Position numbers and translations under genes: made by a program | From: Candidatus Neptunochlamydia vexilliferae | GTDB taxonomy: Bacteria > Chlamydiota > Chlamydiia > Chlamydiales > Simkaniaceae | Direction of reading: 5' to 3' | DNA: 48,994 nucleotides | Assembly (NCBI RefSeq): GCF_015356785.1 | Contig: NZ_JAAEJV010000009.1 | Coordinates: 1-48,994, forward strand | Notes under the pieces: model-generated | What the model was told of the DNA's origin: nothing | The model's database searches: none | What the model saw: only the letters and a program-made list of their open reading frames with translations | Shown here: positions 16,688 to 25,900 of the stretch, piece after piece | How the letters are laid out: every line of letters begins with the position of its first letter | Numbering within the stretch: the stretch's first letter is position 1

Positions 16688-17564
16688 TGACCACAAGATC
16701 TTTGACCCCAAGGGTGACAATCTCATCGCCAAAAATCATCGATCCTTCGGTATCGATCGCTTCGACAGCGCCCGAAAGAAAGTTCCCTGCGTCATCTTTA
16801 GGTAAAGCTTCTTCAAGCCGGTCCCAAGAGCCAAGGTCAGACCACCCAGAAGGGTAAGGGATCAGGAGGATGTTTTCTGTTTTTTCCATAATCGCATGAT
16901 CGATCGAGATAGTGGGAAGGGCTTCAAAAGGAACGTCCCCTTGAAACCAGGCAAATAACTCGGGAGCATGGGTTTCAAACTCCTTTAAAAGGGTCTTAAT
17001 TTGAAAAACAAAAATCCCCCCATTCCAATAGTAATTCCCCTCCTCTAGCAGGTGGGTTGCGGTATCGAGGTCGGGCTTTTCAACAAACCGCTTTACCTCC
17101 CCCTCTTCGGTCTTGATGTAGCCATACCCCGTTTCGGGATAGGTAGGGGTAATGCCAAAGGTGACAATCGCTCCACCGCGGGCTCCCTTTTCTGCTGCAG
17201 ACAAAAGGTGGAGAAAATCCTCTTCCTTTTCAAAGTAGTGGTCCGAAGGGCAGACAATACAAACCTCTTCCTCTGAGGCTCCATTTTCTACCAAATGCTT
17301 TAGGGCAAGGAGGATGGCAGGAGCGGTGCTTTTGGTGGCCGGTTCAACAAGAACCGCCGCCTGGGCGCCTAGTTGCTCCTCGAGCATCGGAGCATATTTC
17401 TCGCTCCCAACAACTAAAACGGCATGATCTTTTGTAAAGCGGCGCACTGTTTGCTCTAAAAGAGAGCCCCCTTTTCCAAAGGAAAGAAACTGCTTGGGAA
17501 TCTCTTCAGAAGAAAGGGGCCAGAGTCGGGTTCCACTTCCTCCAGCTAAGATAATGGCCTTCAT
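16599..17564 (-). CDS. manC: Mannose-1-phosphate guanylyltransferase
   Basis: The 321-aa enzyme makes GDP-mannose from mannose-1-phosphate and GTP. The nucleotidyltransferase signature GGSGTRLWPLSSEEIPKQFL is at residues 8-27, followed by CPSDHYFEKEEDF, ETGYGYIKTEEG, RFVEKPD and YYWNGGIFVF. It lacks the C-terminal phosphomannose isomerase domain of long bifunctional forms. The last residues (VVICSKKHLPRLSETKSYL) fit a normal short-form end, so the 89-bp antisense overlap with the upstream-converging membrane protein gene appears real. AAGGTG lies before the ATG at 17564. It supplies GDP-mannose to the GT4 and other glycosyltransferases in the window. Confidence 0.93.
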   Translation of the reverse strand: MKAIILAGGSGTRLWPLSSEEIPKQFLSFGKGGSLLEQTVRRFTKDHAVLVVGSEKYAPMLEEQLGAQAAVLVEPATKSTAPAILLALKHLVENGASEEEVCIVCPSDHYFEKEEDFLHLLSAAEKGARGGAIVTFGITPTYPETGYGYIKTEEGEVKRFVEKPDLDTATHLLEEGNYYWNGGIFVFQIKTLLKEFETHAPELFAWFQGDVPFEALPTISIDHAIMEKTENILLIPYPSGWSDLGSWDRLEEALPKDDAGNFLSGAVEAIDTEGSMIFGDEIVTLGVKDLVVIKRGGKVVICSKKHLPRLSETKSYLVKEE

Positions 17565-17634
17565 CAGCTCACACCTTTTTTGGAAGGAGATTTCTCAACA
17601 AGAGCGCTGAAAAAAAGCTTTTATGATAAAGCAC

Positions 17635-17801
17635 TAATGTGTTGTACAAAAAATTTTTGGATGAAATTACGCCCAGATTTTGGGTTCCAGTATTCTCGAA
17701 AGATCGAGAACATTGTCTATGGACAAGGTGAGATTTTGAAAGAATTCTGGGGCCGAAAAGATGGGTTAATTTCGACAAAAAACTTTTTTTACAACACACT
17801 A
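17635..17801. repeat. Palindromic repeat element with ~46-bp inverted ends
   Basis: The left end TAATGTGTTGTACAAAAAAT and the complement of the right end TAGTGTGTTGTAAAAAAAGT stay similar for about 46 bases. The middle contains a 32-base block (17706-17737, starting GAGAACATTGTCTATGGAC) that recurs almost unchanged at 36792. It lies between manC and the truncated DUF1016 gene, 35 bp past the latter's stop. It is non-coding. Confidence 0.7.
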
Positions 17802-17835
17802 CCAACCTATTTCTTTTTCTTGTGTTTTTCTGACA

Positions 17836-18279
17836 TTATATTGATCTCCTGGAAGCATACCAAAGGCGTTCGTTGTTATTCTTCAGTTTTTGGATGAGAA
17901 GAATGTTATGCCCCCATGGAATATCAAAAATAGGGAGAGATTTCAATTGTCGCACAGTTTGTGCGACTTTTTCATAAGCAGCAAAGAAGGCCTTCATTCT
18001 AAAGATATTCGCCCTTGAAAAGCCTTCTATCCCAGGAAACTCTTTCTGGAGGTCTTTAGCTGCCCTTTCCAAGGTCTTGCTTCCCCAACCTTCCTGCTTT
18101 TGTTTTTCAACTATTTCTTTACCAATTTCCCAGTATAGCTTAATAAGCTCACTATTCACAGCTAAAGCTGCCTTAATTTGGGAAGACCGTATTTTAGCCT
18201 TTAAAGAGTTGATCAACTTTGTATACTCAGGGGGAGAAGCCTCCCCCTTTTTAGGAGATAAAAACGATTTTTTAGGCAT
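17836..18279 (-). pseudogene. Truncated DUF1016 (YhcG-type PD-(D/E)XK nuclease family) N-terminal domain
   Basis: The 147 residues cover only the DUF1016 N-terminal domain: NSELIKLYWEIGKEIVEKQK, GWGSKTLERAAKDLQKEFPG, FSRANIFRMKAFFAAYE, and IPWGHNILLIQKLKNNNERLWYA. Full-length members are about 330-380 aa and continue into a PD-(D/E)XK nuclease domain. Here the frame stops soon after LWYA, and a palindromic element begins 35 bp further on, with no trace of the nuclease half. ATG at 18279 is preferred to the TTG at 18282. It is the last gene of a minus-strand group with two AAA/DUF1703 genes. The remnant is probably non-functional as a nuclease, although the N-terminal domain could still bind DNA or partners. 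Confidence 0.75.
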
Positions 18280-18289
18280 CAAAAAAACC

Positions 18290-20089
18290 TTATTCTCTTT
18301 TTGCTTGCACTTTTTTGGAAGGGAATGCTTGTTTCAGTTCTCCTGATGAAGAATAAAGCATCCCCACCCAGTCAGCAACGCTGCGAGACTTAGAGCTAAA
18401 ATTAACCCCTAGAACTAAGATATCTTTCCCATCAAGAGAGTACCTTTCTTTATAGTTCCTTTCCTCTGCTTGCTTAAACGCAATATCAGCTGTTTGATAC
18501 CCAAACAAGTTCAAGAATTGGTTTTTGCCTGCGCCAGCATCCCCACATTTAACTCTCTCTGCATCGCCCCTATCTCTTCGATAGGGAACTGCTTCGAGGG
18601 ATCTAAATTTGGGGCGCTGGCTTTGGCAAACTCCCAATTCTTGAACTTGTTTGGGTATATCAAGTTTAAGTTCAAAAATACAGATAGCATTAGGCGTCTC
18701 ACAAACAAGATCTATCCGACCAGTATTTGTTGCTATTTCAGTGAATGTTTTGATACCAGAAACTTCTAGCAAAGTAAAAAAAACCGCTTGGTAGAACCCC
18801 TCATCCGCCTGGTTAAAAAGATGGTATGCAACTTTTGAAAAGTGGATGTTTATTTTCGCGATAAATGCTTCAATGCGAAGTAGCTCCATATCTTGGAAAA
18901 TTTCTTTAGCAGCCCTTTTAATGATTAAAGGCTCAGCTTCTGTAAACTCTTCAATAAGAGAATTAAAAAAAGCTTGCTCAACCTCTCGATTAGGAAAGTC
19001 TAGCTGATAAGAATCCTCCTGAGAATTGTAGCCCTTTATCGTTAAGTAGCCCGTCTGGAACATCATCGCAGATAGATGGATCCGGTCAAGGTTGCTGATG
19101 TCTGAAAGAGTCGTTCTTAAAACCGACTTCCCCCTCAGAGAGGTGACCAACTGAGGTTGCTTTCTAATTTGATTGATTAGAAAGGAAGGGGTTCCAGTAC
19201 TATACCAGTAGCCTGAAGGATCTCTTTTACTCATAAAATTAAGCGTAGAAAACGGGTTGTAGACACAAATATCACTTTTTGAAAACCGATAACCGTTATA
19301 CCAACTTCGAACCTCATCTATAACAGATTCCTCTGAAGCATCCTGATCTTGCTGACGCTTTTCATGAACAACTTGTTGAATATGATCTTTAAATGCTTTC
19401 CTTAGTTCTTCTTCGGTATATCCCATGATTCCCGCATATTTTGGATCCATTGTAATATCATTTAAATTGTTAAGAGAAGAAAAAAGAGAAACCTGAGAAA
19501 CCTTGCTAATCCCTGTTATAAATGTAAACTTTAAATGTTTGTCCAGGCTTTTAATCGTTCCAAAAAAGTCCCTCAAAATATCCCTATTTTTTCGAGCGAT
19601 ATCGAGATCCTCCAAGCGATTTATGATTGGCTTATCATACTCATCGATCAAGATGACTACCCTACTTTTGTATTTATTTGCCAACCCTACAACTAGCGTA
19701 TCCAGTGCAACTTGGATATCAGCTGTAATAAGGGAAACGCCGTGCTCTTTAGCAATGATTTCCAGTCGAACCTTTAACGATTTTTCCAGCTGATTTGGAG
19801 TAGTACTCGCAACTTTCGAAAAATCTAGGTAAACAACGGGATAGCTTTGCCAGTCATAGTCACTCTCATAAAGCCCACACCCCTTAAAAAGCTCCTTATT
19901 GCCAGAAAACACCTCATATAAGGTATCTAAAAACAACGACTTACCAAATCTTCTAGGGCGAGATATAAAGTAATAGGGGGACCCTTCATCCAGCAACTGT
20001 TTAATAAACGGAGTTTTATCAACGTAAACATAGTCACCCTGCGAAAGGATTTTTCCAATACTCTGAATGCCAATGGGTAATTTTTTCAT
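18290..20089 (-). CDS. AAA-ATPase-like/DUF1703 (PD-(D/E)XK) protein with an in-frame palindromic insertion
   Basis: The 599-aa protein has the AAA-ATPase_like (PF09820) N-terminus: MKKLPIGIQSIGKIL, then YVDKTPFIKQLLDEG, the Walker A-like PRRFGKSLFLDTL and Walker B VILIDEYDKPI. The C-terminal DUF1703 region belongs to the PD-(D/E)XK nuclease superfamily (NTGRIDLVCE ... IFELKLD). Compared with its tandem paralogue, about 55 residues are inserted straight after the FELKLD nuclease strand. These are encoded by the 161-bp palindrome at 18497-18657, which keeps the reading frame. The insertion may impair the nuclease site. AAAGG precedes the ATG. The cellular role of the family is not established; it is often multicopy in bacterial genomes. 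Confidence 0.82.
   Translation of the reverse strand: MKKLPIGIQSIGKILSQGDYVYVDKTPFIKQLLDEGSPYYFISRPRRFGKSLFLDTLYEVFSGNKELFKGCGLYESDYDWQSYPVVYLDFSKVASTTPNQLEKSLKVRLEIIAKEHGVSLITADIQVALDTLVVGLANKYKSRVVILIDEYDKPIINRLEDLDIARKNRDILRDFFGTIKSLDKHLKFTFITGISKVSQVSLFSSLNNLNDITMDPKYAGIMGYTEEELRKAFKDHIQQVVHEKRQQDQDASEESVIDEVRSWYNGYRFSKSDICVYNPFSTLNFMSKRDPSGYWYSTGTPSFLINQIRKQPQLVTSLRGKSVLRTTLSDISNLDRIHLSAMMFQTGYLTIKGYNSQEDSYQLDFPNREVEQAFFNSLIEEFTEAEPLIIKRAAKEIFQDMELLRIEAFIAKINIHFSKVAYHLFNQADEGFYQAVFFTLLEVSGIKTFTEIATNTGRIDLVCETPNAICIFELKLDIPKQVQELGVCQSQRPKFRSLEAVPYRRDRGDAERVKCGDAGAGKNQFLNLFGYQTADIAFKQAEERNYKERYSLDGKDILVLGVNFSSKSRSVADWVGMLYSSSGELKQAFPSKKVQAKRE
18497..18657. repeat. 161-bp near-perfect palindromic element inserted in frame in a coding sequence
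   Basis: The left arm starts ATACCCAAACAAGTTCAAGA and is matched by the right arm on the other strand for 25 perfect bases, then imperfectly to about 54 bases. The centre contains CCCTATC-TCTTC-GATAGGG. The whole element would fold as one long hairpin. It corresponds exactly to the extra ~55 residues of the AAA/DUF1703 protein relative to its neighbour. The flanks are GATATACCC and GGGTATCAAAC (coding strand). Confidence 0.85.
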
Positions 20090-21721
20090 CTATTTAACCT
20101 TTAGATCATCTCCTGAATCAGGGAAAAGCTCTCGAATGACTTCCCCAGACTCAGAAAGGAGCTCTCCCTTCCACTCAGAGACATTTCGAGTCTCTGAGGA
20201 AAAGTTTGCTCCTACGATGACGATATCCTTTCCTTTATTGATATAGGGCTTAAAGTACCCTTTCCGATGGATTTGCTTTAGAGCACCATCCGCACAACCA
20301 TCCAGCTTAAGCTCGAGAATATATTTCGTCTTGGCCATCTCTAAAACAACATCGATCCGTCCTGTATTTGTCGATCGCTCCGATAGTGGGTCAAACCCCA
20401 TCCCATGTAACATCGCTAAAAGCATCGCTTGATAGGTCCGCTCTTTAGCACCCGAAAACGCCTGATAGGCAAAACTCGAAAGCCCCACTTTAATATGATC
20501 AAATAAAGCGCCTACCTGATATTTCTCCAAAGCATTTACAAATACTTCCGAAGACCTGACATCAGCCGTGCTTGTAAAATGTTTCACCAAGGAATCCATA
20601 AAAGCTGTTCTCACCTCTTCATTTGGGATCCCCAAATGGTAGCGCTTTGAAATGGGATGATAATCTTTAATGGTAAAATAGCCTGTTTGGTACATCAAAG
20701 CCTCCAAATCGATATTCTCCAAGGAGCTAATATCCATAAGTTCATTCTTTTTTGCTGTCGTTCCATCCAAAGAAACCATCGATTGAGGATGACCTTTAAG
20801 CTGGTCGATCAGAAAAGAAGGAGTTCCCGTGCTGTACCAATAGCTCGCTGACTCTTTTTTGCTCATAAAGTTGAGCGTAGAAAACGGGTTGTAAACACGA
20901 ATATCACTCCTTGAGAACCGATAGCCGTTGTACCAACTCCGAACTTCATCTAAAATAGCCTCCTCTGAGGTTCCATCTTCCCCTTGGCTCCTTTCTTGAA
21001 CCATTTTTTCAATATGGTCTTGAAAAGCATCTTTCAGCTCCTCTTCTGTATACCCCATGATTCCCCCATACTTTGGATCCATGGTGATATCGTTCAAATT
21101 ATTGAGTCCCGAAAAAATGGAAACCTGAGAAAACTTACTCACCCCGGTGATAAAAGAAAGCTTAAGATACTCATCCAGACTCTTTAGCGTTGCAAAAAAA
21201 TCTTTCAAGATCTCTCTATTTTCCTGAGCAATCTCAAGGTTACCCAAGCGGTCTATGATCGGTTTATCATACTCATCAATCAACACCACCACCTTGCTAT
21301 TTTTTGCCTCTGCAAGACGGCTGATCAAACAATCAAGTCCCTCCTGAACGGTGGGGGTTTCTACCAAGACGCCCCTATCCGCCCCAGCTCTCTTGATCGC
21401 CCTTTTTAGTCCCCCTTCAAACTCCTCCGAAGAGCGATTAATCACCTTAGAAAGGTCAAACCGAACCACCGGGTATTCTTTCCACTGGTAGCCACTCTTG
21501 TCGATCTTGAGCCCCTTAAAAAGCTCTCGACCTCCAGAAAAAACCTTCTCCAATGTGCTCAAGAAAAGAGATTTACCAAACCGCCTTGGCCGCGCGATAA
21601 AGTAGTGAGGAGACCCCTCATCCAAAAGATCCTTAATGAAGCCGGTTTTATCGATATAAACATAGTCTCCCCCCGAAAGAATCTTGCCAATACTCTGAAT
21701 GCCAATAGGTAATTTTTTCAT
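20090..21721 (-). CDS. AAA-ATPase-like/DUF1703 (PD-(D/E)XK) protein
   Basis: The 543-aa protein is the uninterrupted paralogue of its neighbour, sharing an identical start MKKLPIGIQSIGKIL. PRRFGKSLFLSTLEKVF is the Walker A region and VVLIDEYDKPIIDRL the Walker B. ITGVSKFSQVSIFSGLNNLND is a further conserved block. The nuclease-like C-terminus has NTGRIDVVLE and ILELKLDG. GAGAGG lies nine bases before the ATG. The stop of this gene is immediately followed by the start of the next, so the two are co-transcribed. It gives the reference for the insertion in the neighbour. Function unknown; a nuclease role in defence or in mobile-element biology is only inference. Confidence 0.82.
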   Translation of the reverse strand: MKKLPIGIQSIGKILSGGDYVYIDKTGFIKDLLDEGSPHYFIARPRRFGKSLFLSTLEKVFSGGRELFKGLKIDKSGYQWKEYPVVRFDLSKVINRSSEEFEGGLKRAIKRAGADRGVLVETPTVQEGLDCLISRLAEAKNSKVVVLIDEYDKPIIDRLGNLEIAQENREILKDFFATLKSLDEYLKLSFITGVSKFSQVSIFSGLNNLNDITMDPKYGGIMGYTEEELKDAFQDHIEKMVQERSQGEDGTSEEAILDEVRSWYNGYRFSRSDIRVYNPFSTLNFMSKKESASYWYSTGTPSFLIDQLKGHPQSMVSLDGTTAKKNELMDISSLENIDLEALMYQTGYFTIKDYHPISKRYHLGIPNEEVRTAFMDSLVKHFTSTADVRSSEVFVNALEKYQVGALFDHIKVGLSSFAYQAFSGAKERTYQAMLLAMLHGMGFDPLSERSTNTGRIDVVLEMAKTKYILELKLDGCADGALKQIHRKGYFKPYINKGKDIVIVGANFSSETRNVSEWKGELLSESGEVIRELFPDSGDDLKVK

Positions 21722-21744
21722 TTAGGATCGCCTCTCCCCCCATT

Positions 21745-22857
21745 TTAAGGCATATCCCTGACAAGTTCAAGAGATTTTAGCCGATCCTCCACGAAGGCTT
21801 GGAACTCCTCCTTAAAGCGCTCTTTACGGAAAGTTTCAGCGTGGGCTCTGATCCTTTTAGGATCAAAGCTTTTCCTTTCAAAAGCCTCAATCGCCTCAAT
21901 GAGAGAAGGCACCGTCTGCTCACGAAAAAAAAGCCCCGTTTCACCCTCAATGACCGTCTCCAGAGCGCCCCCCTTGCCAAAAGCGATGACCGGGGTCCCA
22001 CACCCTTGCGCCTCCACCGGCAGAATCCCAAAATCCTCAAGCGCAGCAAAGACAAAACCCTTGGCTTTCTGAAGGTATGAGCGGAGCGTTTCCCTATTCT
22101 GGTAACCAAGAATTTCCACATTTTTCTTCGCTTTACCTTTCACCTTTTCCATATCAGGCCCGTCCCCAATGACCACAAGCTTCTTATCAGGCATCTGGCT
22201 AAAGGCTTCTACGATCAGATCTATCTTTTTATAGGGAACCATCCGAGATGCGGTCAGATAAAAGTCCTCTTTTTGGTCTGTAAACCCAAAATAGTCCACA
22301 TCAACGGGAGGATAAATGACAGCAGCCTCTTCACCGTAGAGTTTTTTGATCCGACGGGCGACATAGTGGGAGTTAGCGACGTAGGCATCGACACGAGAAG
22401 CTGCTTGCGCATCCCACATCCGCAGGTAGTGGAGGAAAACCTTCACGATCACCCCCTTTACACCACTTTTAAGCTTTGATTCTCTAAGGTATTGCTGATA
22501 AAGATCCCAAGCGTAGCGCATCGGGGTGTGGCAGTAGCAGATATGGAGCTGGTCGGCATGGGTCAAAACTCCCTTTGCAACAGCATGGGAAGAAGAAATC
22601 ACAAGGTCATAGCCAGAAAGATCAAATTGCTCAATCGCAATCGGAAAAAAAGGGAGGTAGGAGCGGTATTTTTTCTTTGCCCGAGGAAGCCTTTGAATAA
22701 AGGAGGTCTTTGCCTTTTCAAACGGGGTCCCCACCACCGCTTTCGGATCTTTCACTAAAGTAAATAGGTCTGCGGGGAATACCTCCAACAAAGCCTCTAA
22801 GACCTTTTCGGCTCCCCCCATCGTCGTTAACCAGTCGTGTACAAGCGCTACTTTCAT
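21745..22857 (-). CDS. GT4-family glycosyltransferase (mannosyltransferase-like)
   Basis: The 370-aa GT-B enzyme begins MKVALVHDWLTTMGGAEKVL, where GGAE is the acceptor-side loop of GT4. ICYCHTPMRYAWDLYQQYL is typical of WbaZ-like mannosyltransferases. The donor site shows ASRMVPYKKIDLIVEAF, VVIGDGPDMEKVK, and the E-x7-E motif ALEDFGILPVEAQGCGTPVIAF. It acts at the cytosolic face, transferring a sugar (GDP-mannose is plausible, given manC nearby) to a lipid-linked or LPS-type acceptor. No strong ribosome binding site was seen. It is separated by 24 bp from the following AAA gene. Confidence 0.85.
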   Translation of the reverse strand: MKVALVHDWLTTMGGAEKVLEALLEVFPADLFTLVKDPKAVVGTPFEKAKTSFIQRLPRAKKKYRSYLPFFPIAIEQFDLSGYDLVISSSHAVAKGVLTHADQLHICYCHTPMRYAWDLYQQYLRESKLKSGVKGVIVKVFLHYLRMWDAQAASRVDAYVANSHYVARRIKKLYGEEAAVIYPPVDVDYFGFTDQKEDFYLTASRMVPYKKIDLIVEAFSQMPDKKLVVIGDGPDMEKVKGKAKKNVEILGYQNRETLRSYLQKAKGFVFAALEDFGILPVEAQGCGTPVIAFGKGGALETVIEGETGLFFREQTVPSLIEAIEAFERKSFDPKRIRAHAETFRKERFKEEFQAFVEDRLKSLELVRDMP

Positions 22858-22916
22858 AACGCTGCACTATATGGAGAAAGGCTTAGAAATGCAAATCCCA
22901 ATTGAGCATTGGCCTG

Positions 22917-25900
22917 TTACTTATTGCTTGAAGAGCTGCTACTGCTGCTTTGACGCATTCGCTCAACTCTTTCACAGTAGCTATCTTTTTGACTCTGTGG
23001 TAACTCCGAGCTATTGACCCTCTTTTTAAAAGCATCTATATCACATGCACGTGGACATTTCTGAATTTCCTTAAGTTGGTCTTCCAGAGTTTGACCTATG
23101 GAGCTATTAGAGCTTGAGAAGGAACTGTTACTAGCTTGCTGATTATTATCTACTAGGATATGCGATACCAAAGCATCTTTTTTGGATTTTATCAATTTAT
23201 GAATAATCTTACTGTTATTATCGTGAAGGGTGATTTTATCTGAGCTTAATTTATAGCAAGGCCACTGTAAGAGCCAACAAGCTTCAATAAGAAGATTTTT
23301 ATCAATTATATTTTTTTTGCTTAGCAAATGAGTACTGTTTTTTTTCAAGAACCTAATAATTTTCTCTTGGTATGAGGTCAAAGAAGCCTCTTTAGCTAAC
23401 TTGATTAATGAATCAAGCGCCTTTTCAGATAATTTTGGGTATACTTTGGTAATTTCTAAAATAACCTCGAGAAAATCAGGTTGGAGAGCACAACCTAAAA
23501 AACAGATCTTTTGAGCCTTATCTTTCAGATTGAGAATTAAATCAACTGCAGTTTCTTCAGCGGCGATTTTTTTTTCTTTTATAATCTCATTTAAAATATC
23601 TAAACCTCCTCTGAGAGGTATTGTATTAATATTCTCCAAGCAAATATCTAAGCATTCTTCTGATACCTTTGACTCCTTTTTTATGAGGCTTATAACTTTG
23701 GATCTTACATGAGGAAAAAGACTAAAGACCCCACCTTTAAAAAACTCCTCTAGGGCTAAATTTAGGTCGCTGGAGCTATCTATAGCTTTACACAAATTAA
23801 CAACCTTAGGTAACTTGCAAAGTTCTTGTACAGAACTTATAGAAGGATAGTGCTTTTTACAAAACGGAATAACTCTTGATCTTATGCCAAAAAATTTTGA
23901 TTTTTGTAATTCCGATAAAATCAAAACAAACTTTTCTTCATGACAGTCATGTTGTCCAAATTGCTGGGGTATTGTTCCAGAACCCACTGGATTTTTATTG
24001 AAAGAATCACCTACTCGTTCTTTCCTTTTTTTTATAAAATTAAAAAGCTTTTCTTGAAGATCATAGGATTCAGATTTAGAAGCTTTCTTTAATCCTTCAA
24101 AAGCATTTTTCTGAATGCTCTCTGTACCATCTAAGCTGATATTCCATAAGGCATTTATCCTGCTTTGCTGAATAAAAGGCGAAGAAGCTGTTGATGAAAA
24201 ATCCAATATCACCTTTAAACACTTCTCTTGCCCAAGAAGCGTATTACTAAGAATAGCTTGCTCCAAAGTCTTAATAATTTTTACACGGAAGCTATCATCA
24301 TATGACGAACTTTTAATAAGCTTCTTAAGCAAACCAAAAAAAAATTTTGCTTCTTTCTTATTTTTTAATGACTCACTTTCCTTTAACAGCAGCTCTAGCT
24401 TTAAGAAAGCTTTGTCTTGAGCCATTAAAATATAACGGAATGAATTGAAAGAAAAGGATTTAGAACTAAATTCGCTTAACTCTTTTAAGAAAAAACTCTT
24501 AATGGCTTTGATATCATTTGCAGCATCTAACTTTTTTTCAATTTTCACATAACATAAAGCAACCCAAATTTCTGTTTGAAAAAAACATTTAATCATTCTT
24601 TCTTTACGGGCATCTATAGTTTCTCTAGATTTCCTTTTTTTCTTACTGATAGCGCTTTGGTTATAGGACTCGTTATTAATTAGTTTTGTGACTTTTTCCA
24701 TGCCTCCAATCTCATAAATAGTATTCATAATATCAACTAGCGATTCTATGCAATATATTTTGTGATTTTTATTAACTAAAAAAATAATTTTTTCTACAAC
24801 ACTATCTAGTACAAGGGCTGTTTGGTGAAGCTGTCTTATTAGTTTGTTGGCCTCCCTTAATTTTCTTTTTTCTTTTGGTTCTAAAAGAGCATTTACAATT
24901 ACTTGATTGTCTAAAAGCCGTGGACTTCTATTCAAAAGTTGAAAATTCATTTCTTGAATGGGTGCTTGTTTAATATATTCAGCGGCACATTTAACTAACT
25001 CCTTATACTGCTTAACCTTCTCATGCGCATTACACTCTTCAAAGCATCTTGCAAAAAGGCTCAGTTCATATCCTTTAGCTAAATCTCGTGGCTTGCTAAA
25101 TAAGTCATCAAAAAAGGCCTGTAATATATCTTCGTTTTTATAGGAAAGGTAACCAGAGGTCATCGATAACATCAGTCGATAGCGAGGATCAAATTTATTT
25201 TTTTGAATAAACTCCTTAACCTTTTGTTGATTTCCCTCCAGGTACCACCTTGCTAGATGTCTAGCAGCAAAAAACTCTTGAAAGGTTAAATGAATAAAGC
25301 GCCCTTCTCTTTTTTGTATCCGAAAAATCCCCATTTTTTTCAGTTCAGTCTCTGCCACTTTTTTTAGACATCGTCCAATATCTCTTGAGCTTAAATATAA
25401 GCTTCCATCTTTTTCGCAAGTTGCCTTCCAAGCTAACGTTTCTAAAGCTAGTGCAATAGGGTTTGCTTCATCTAGATCAAAAGGATTTGAGAGATCAACC
25501 ACATCATCGTGACTATACTTCCCGCTTTCATGCTTCATAAGAAAACGCTTACATAGCCACTCCGTAATTTCTATGTAGATTGAAGTAATAGTAATAGGAC
25601 GTTCTAGCTTAAAGGTTTCCTCCCTATCGAGAAATAACGTACATAAGAGAGTAAGGTTAATCGGGATGGACGCTAAGCTCTTTAAAATAGGCTCTTTTTT
25701 TAACTCCGTCTCAAGATTCTCTTTTCTTTTTGCCTTTTCTGCACTGTTTAGGTTTTGCTTGCGCTGTTCAAAGTAAGTTTTAACATATTCAAAGATTCCC
25801 TCATCATCAAATCCTAAAACTTCGAGCTCTGATACTTGATTAAAACGTGAAACCCTTTGAGGTCTTGAAGTTAAAAGAATATTAGGAAACGCTTTTTTAA

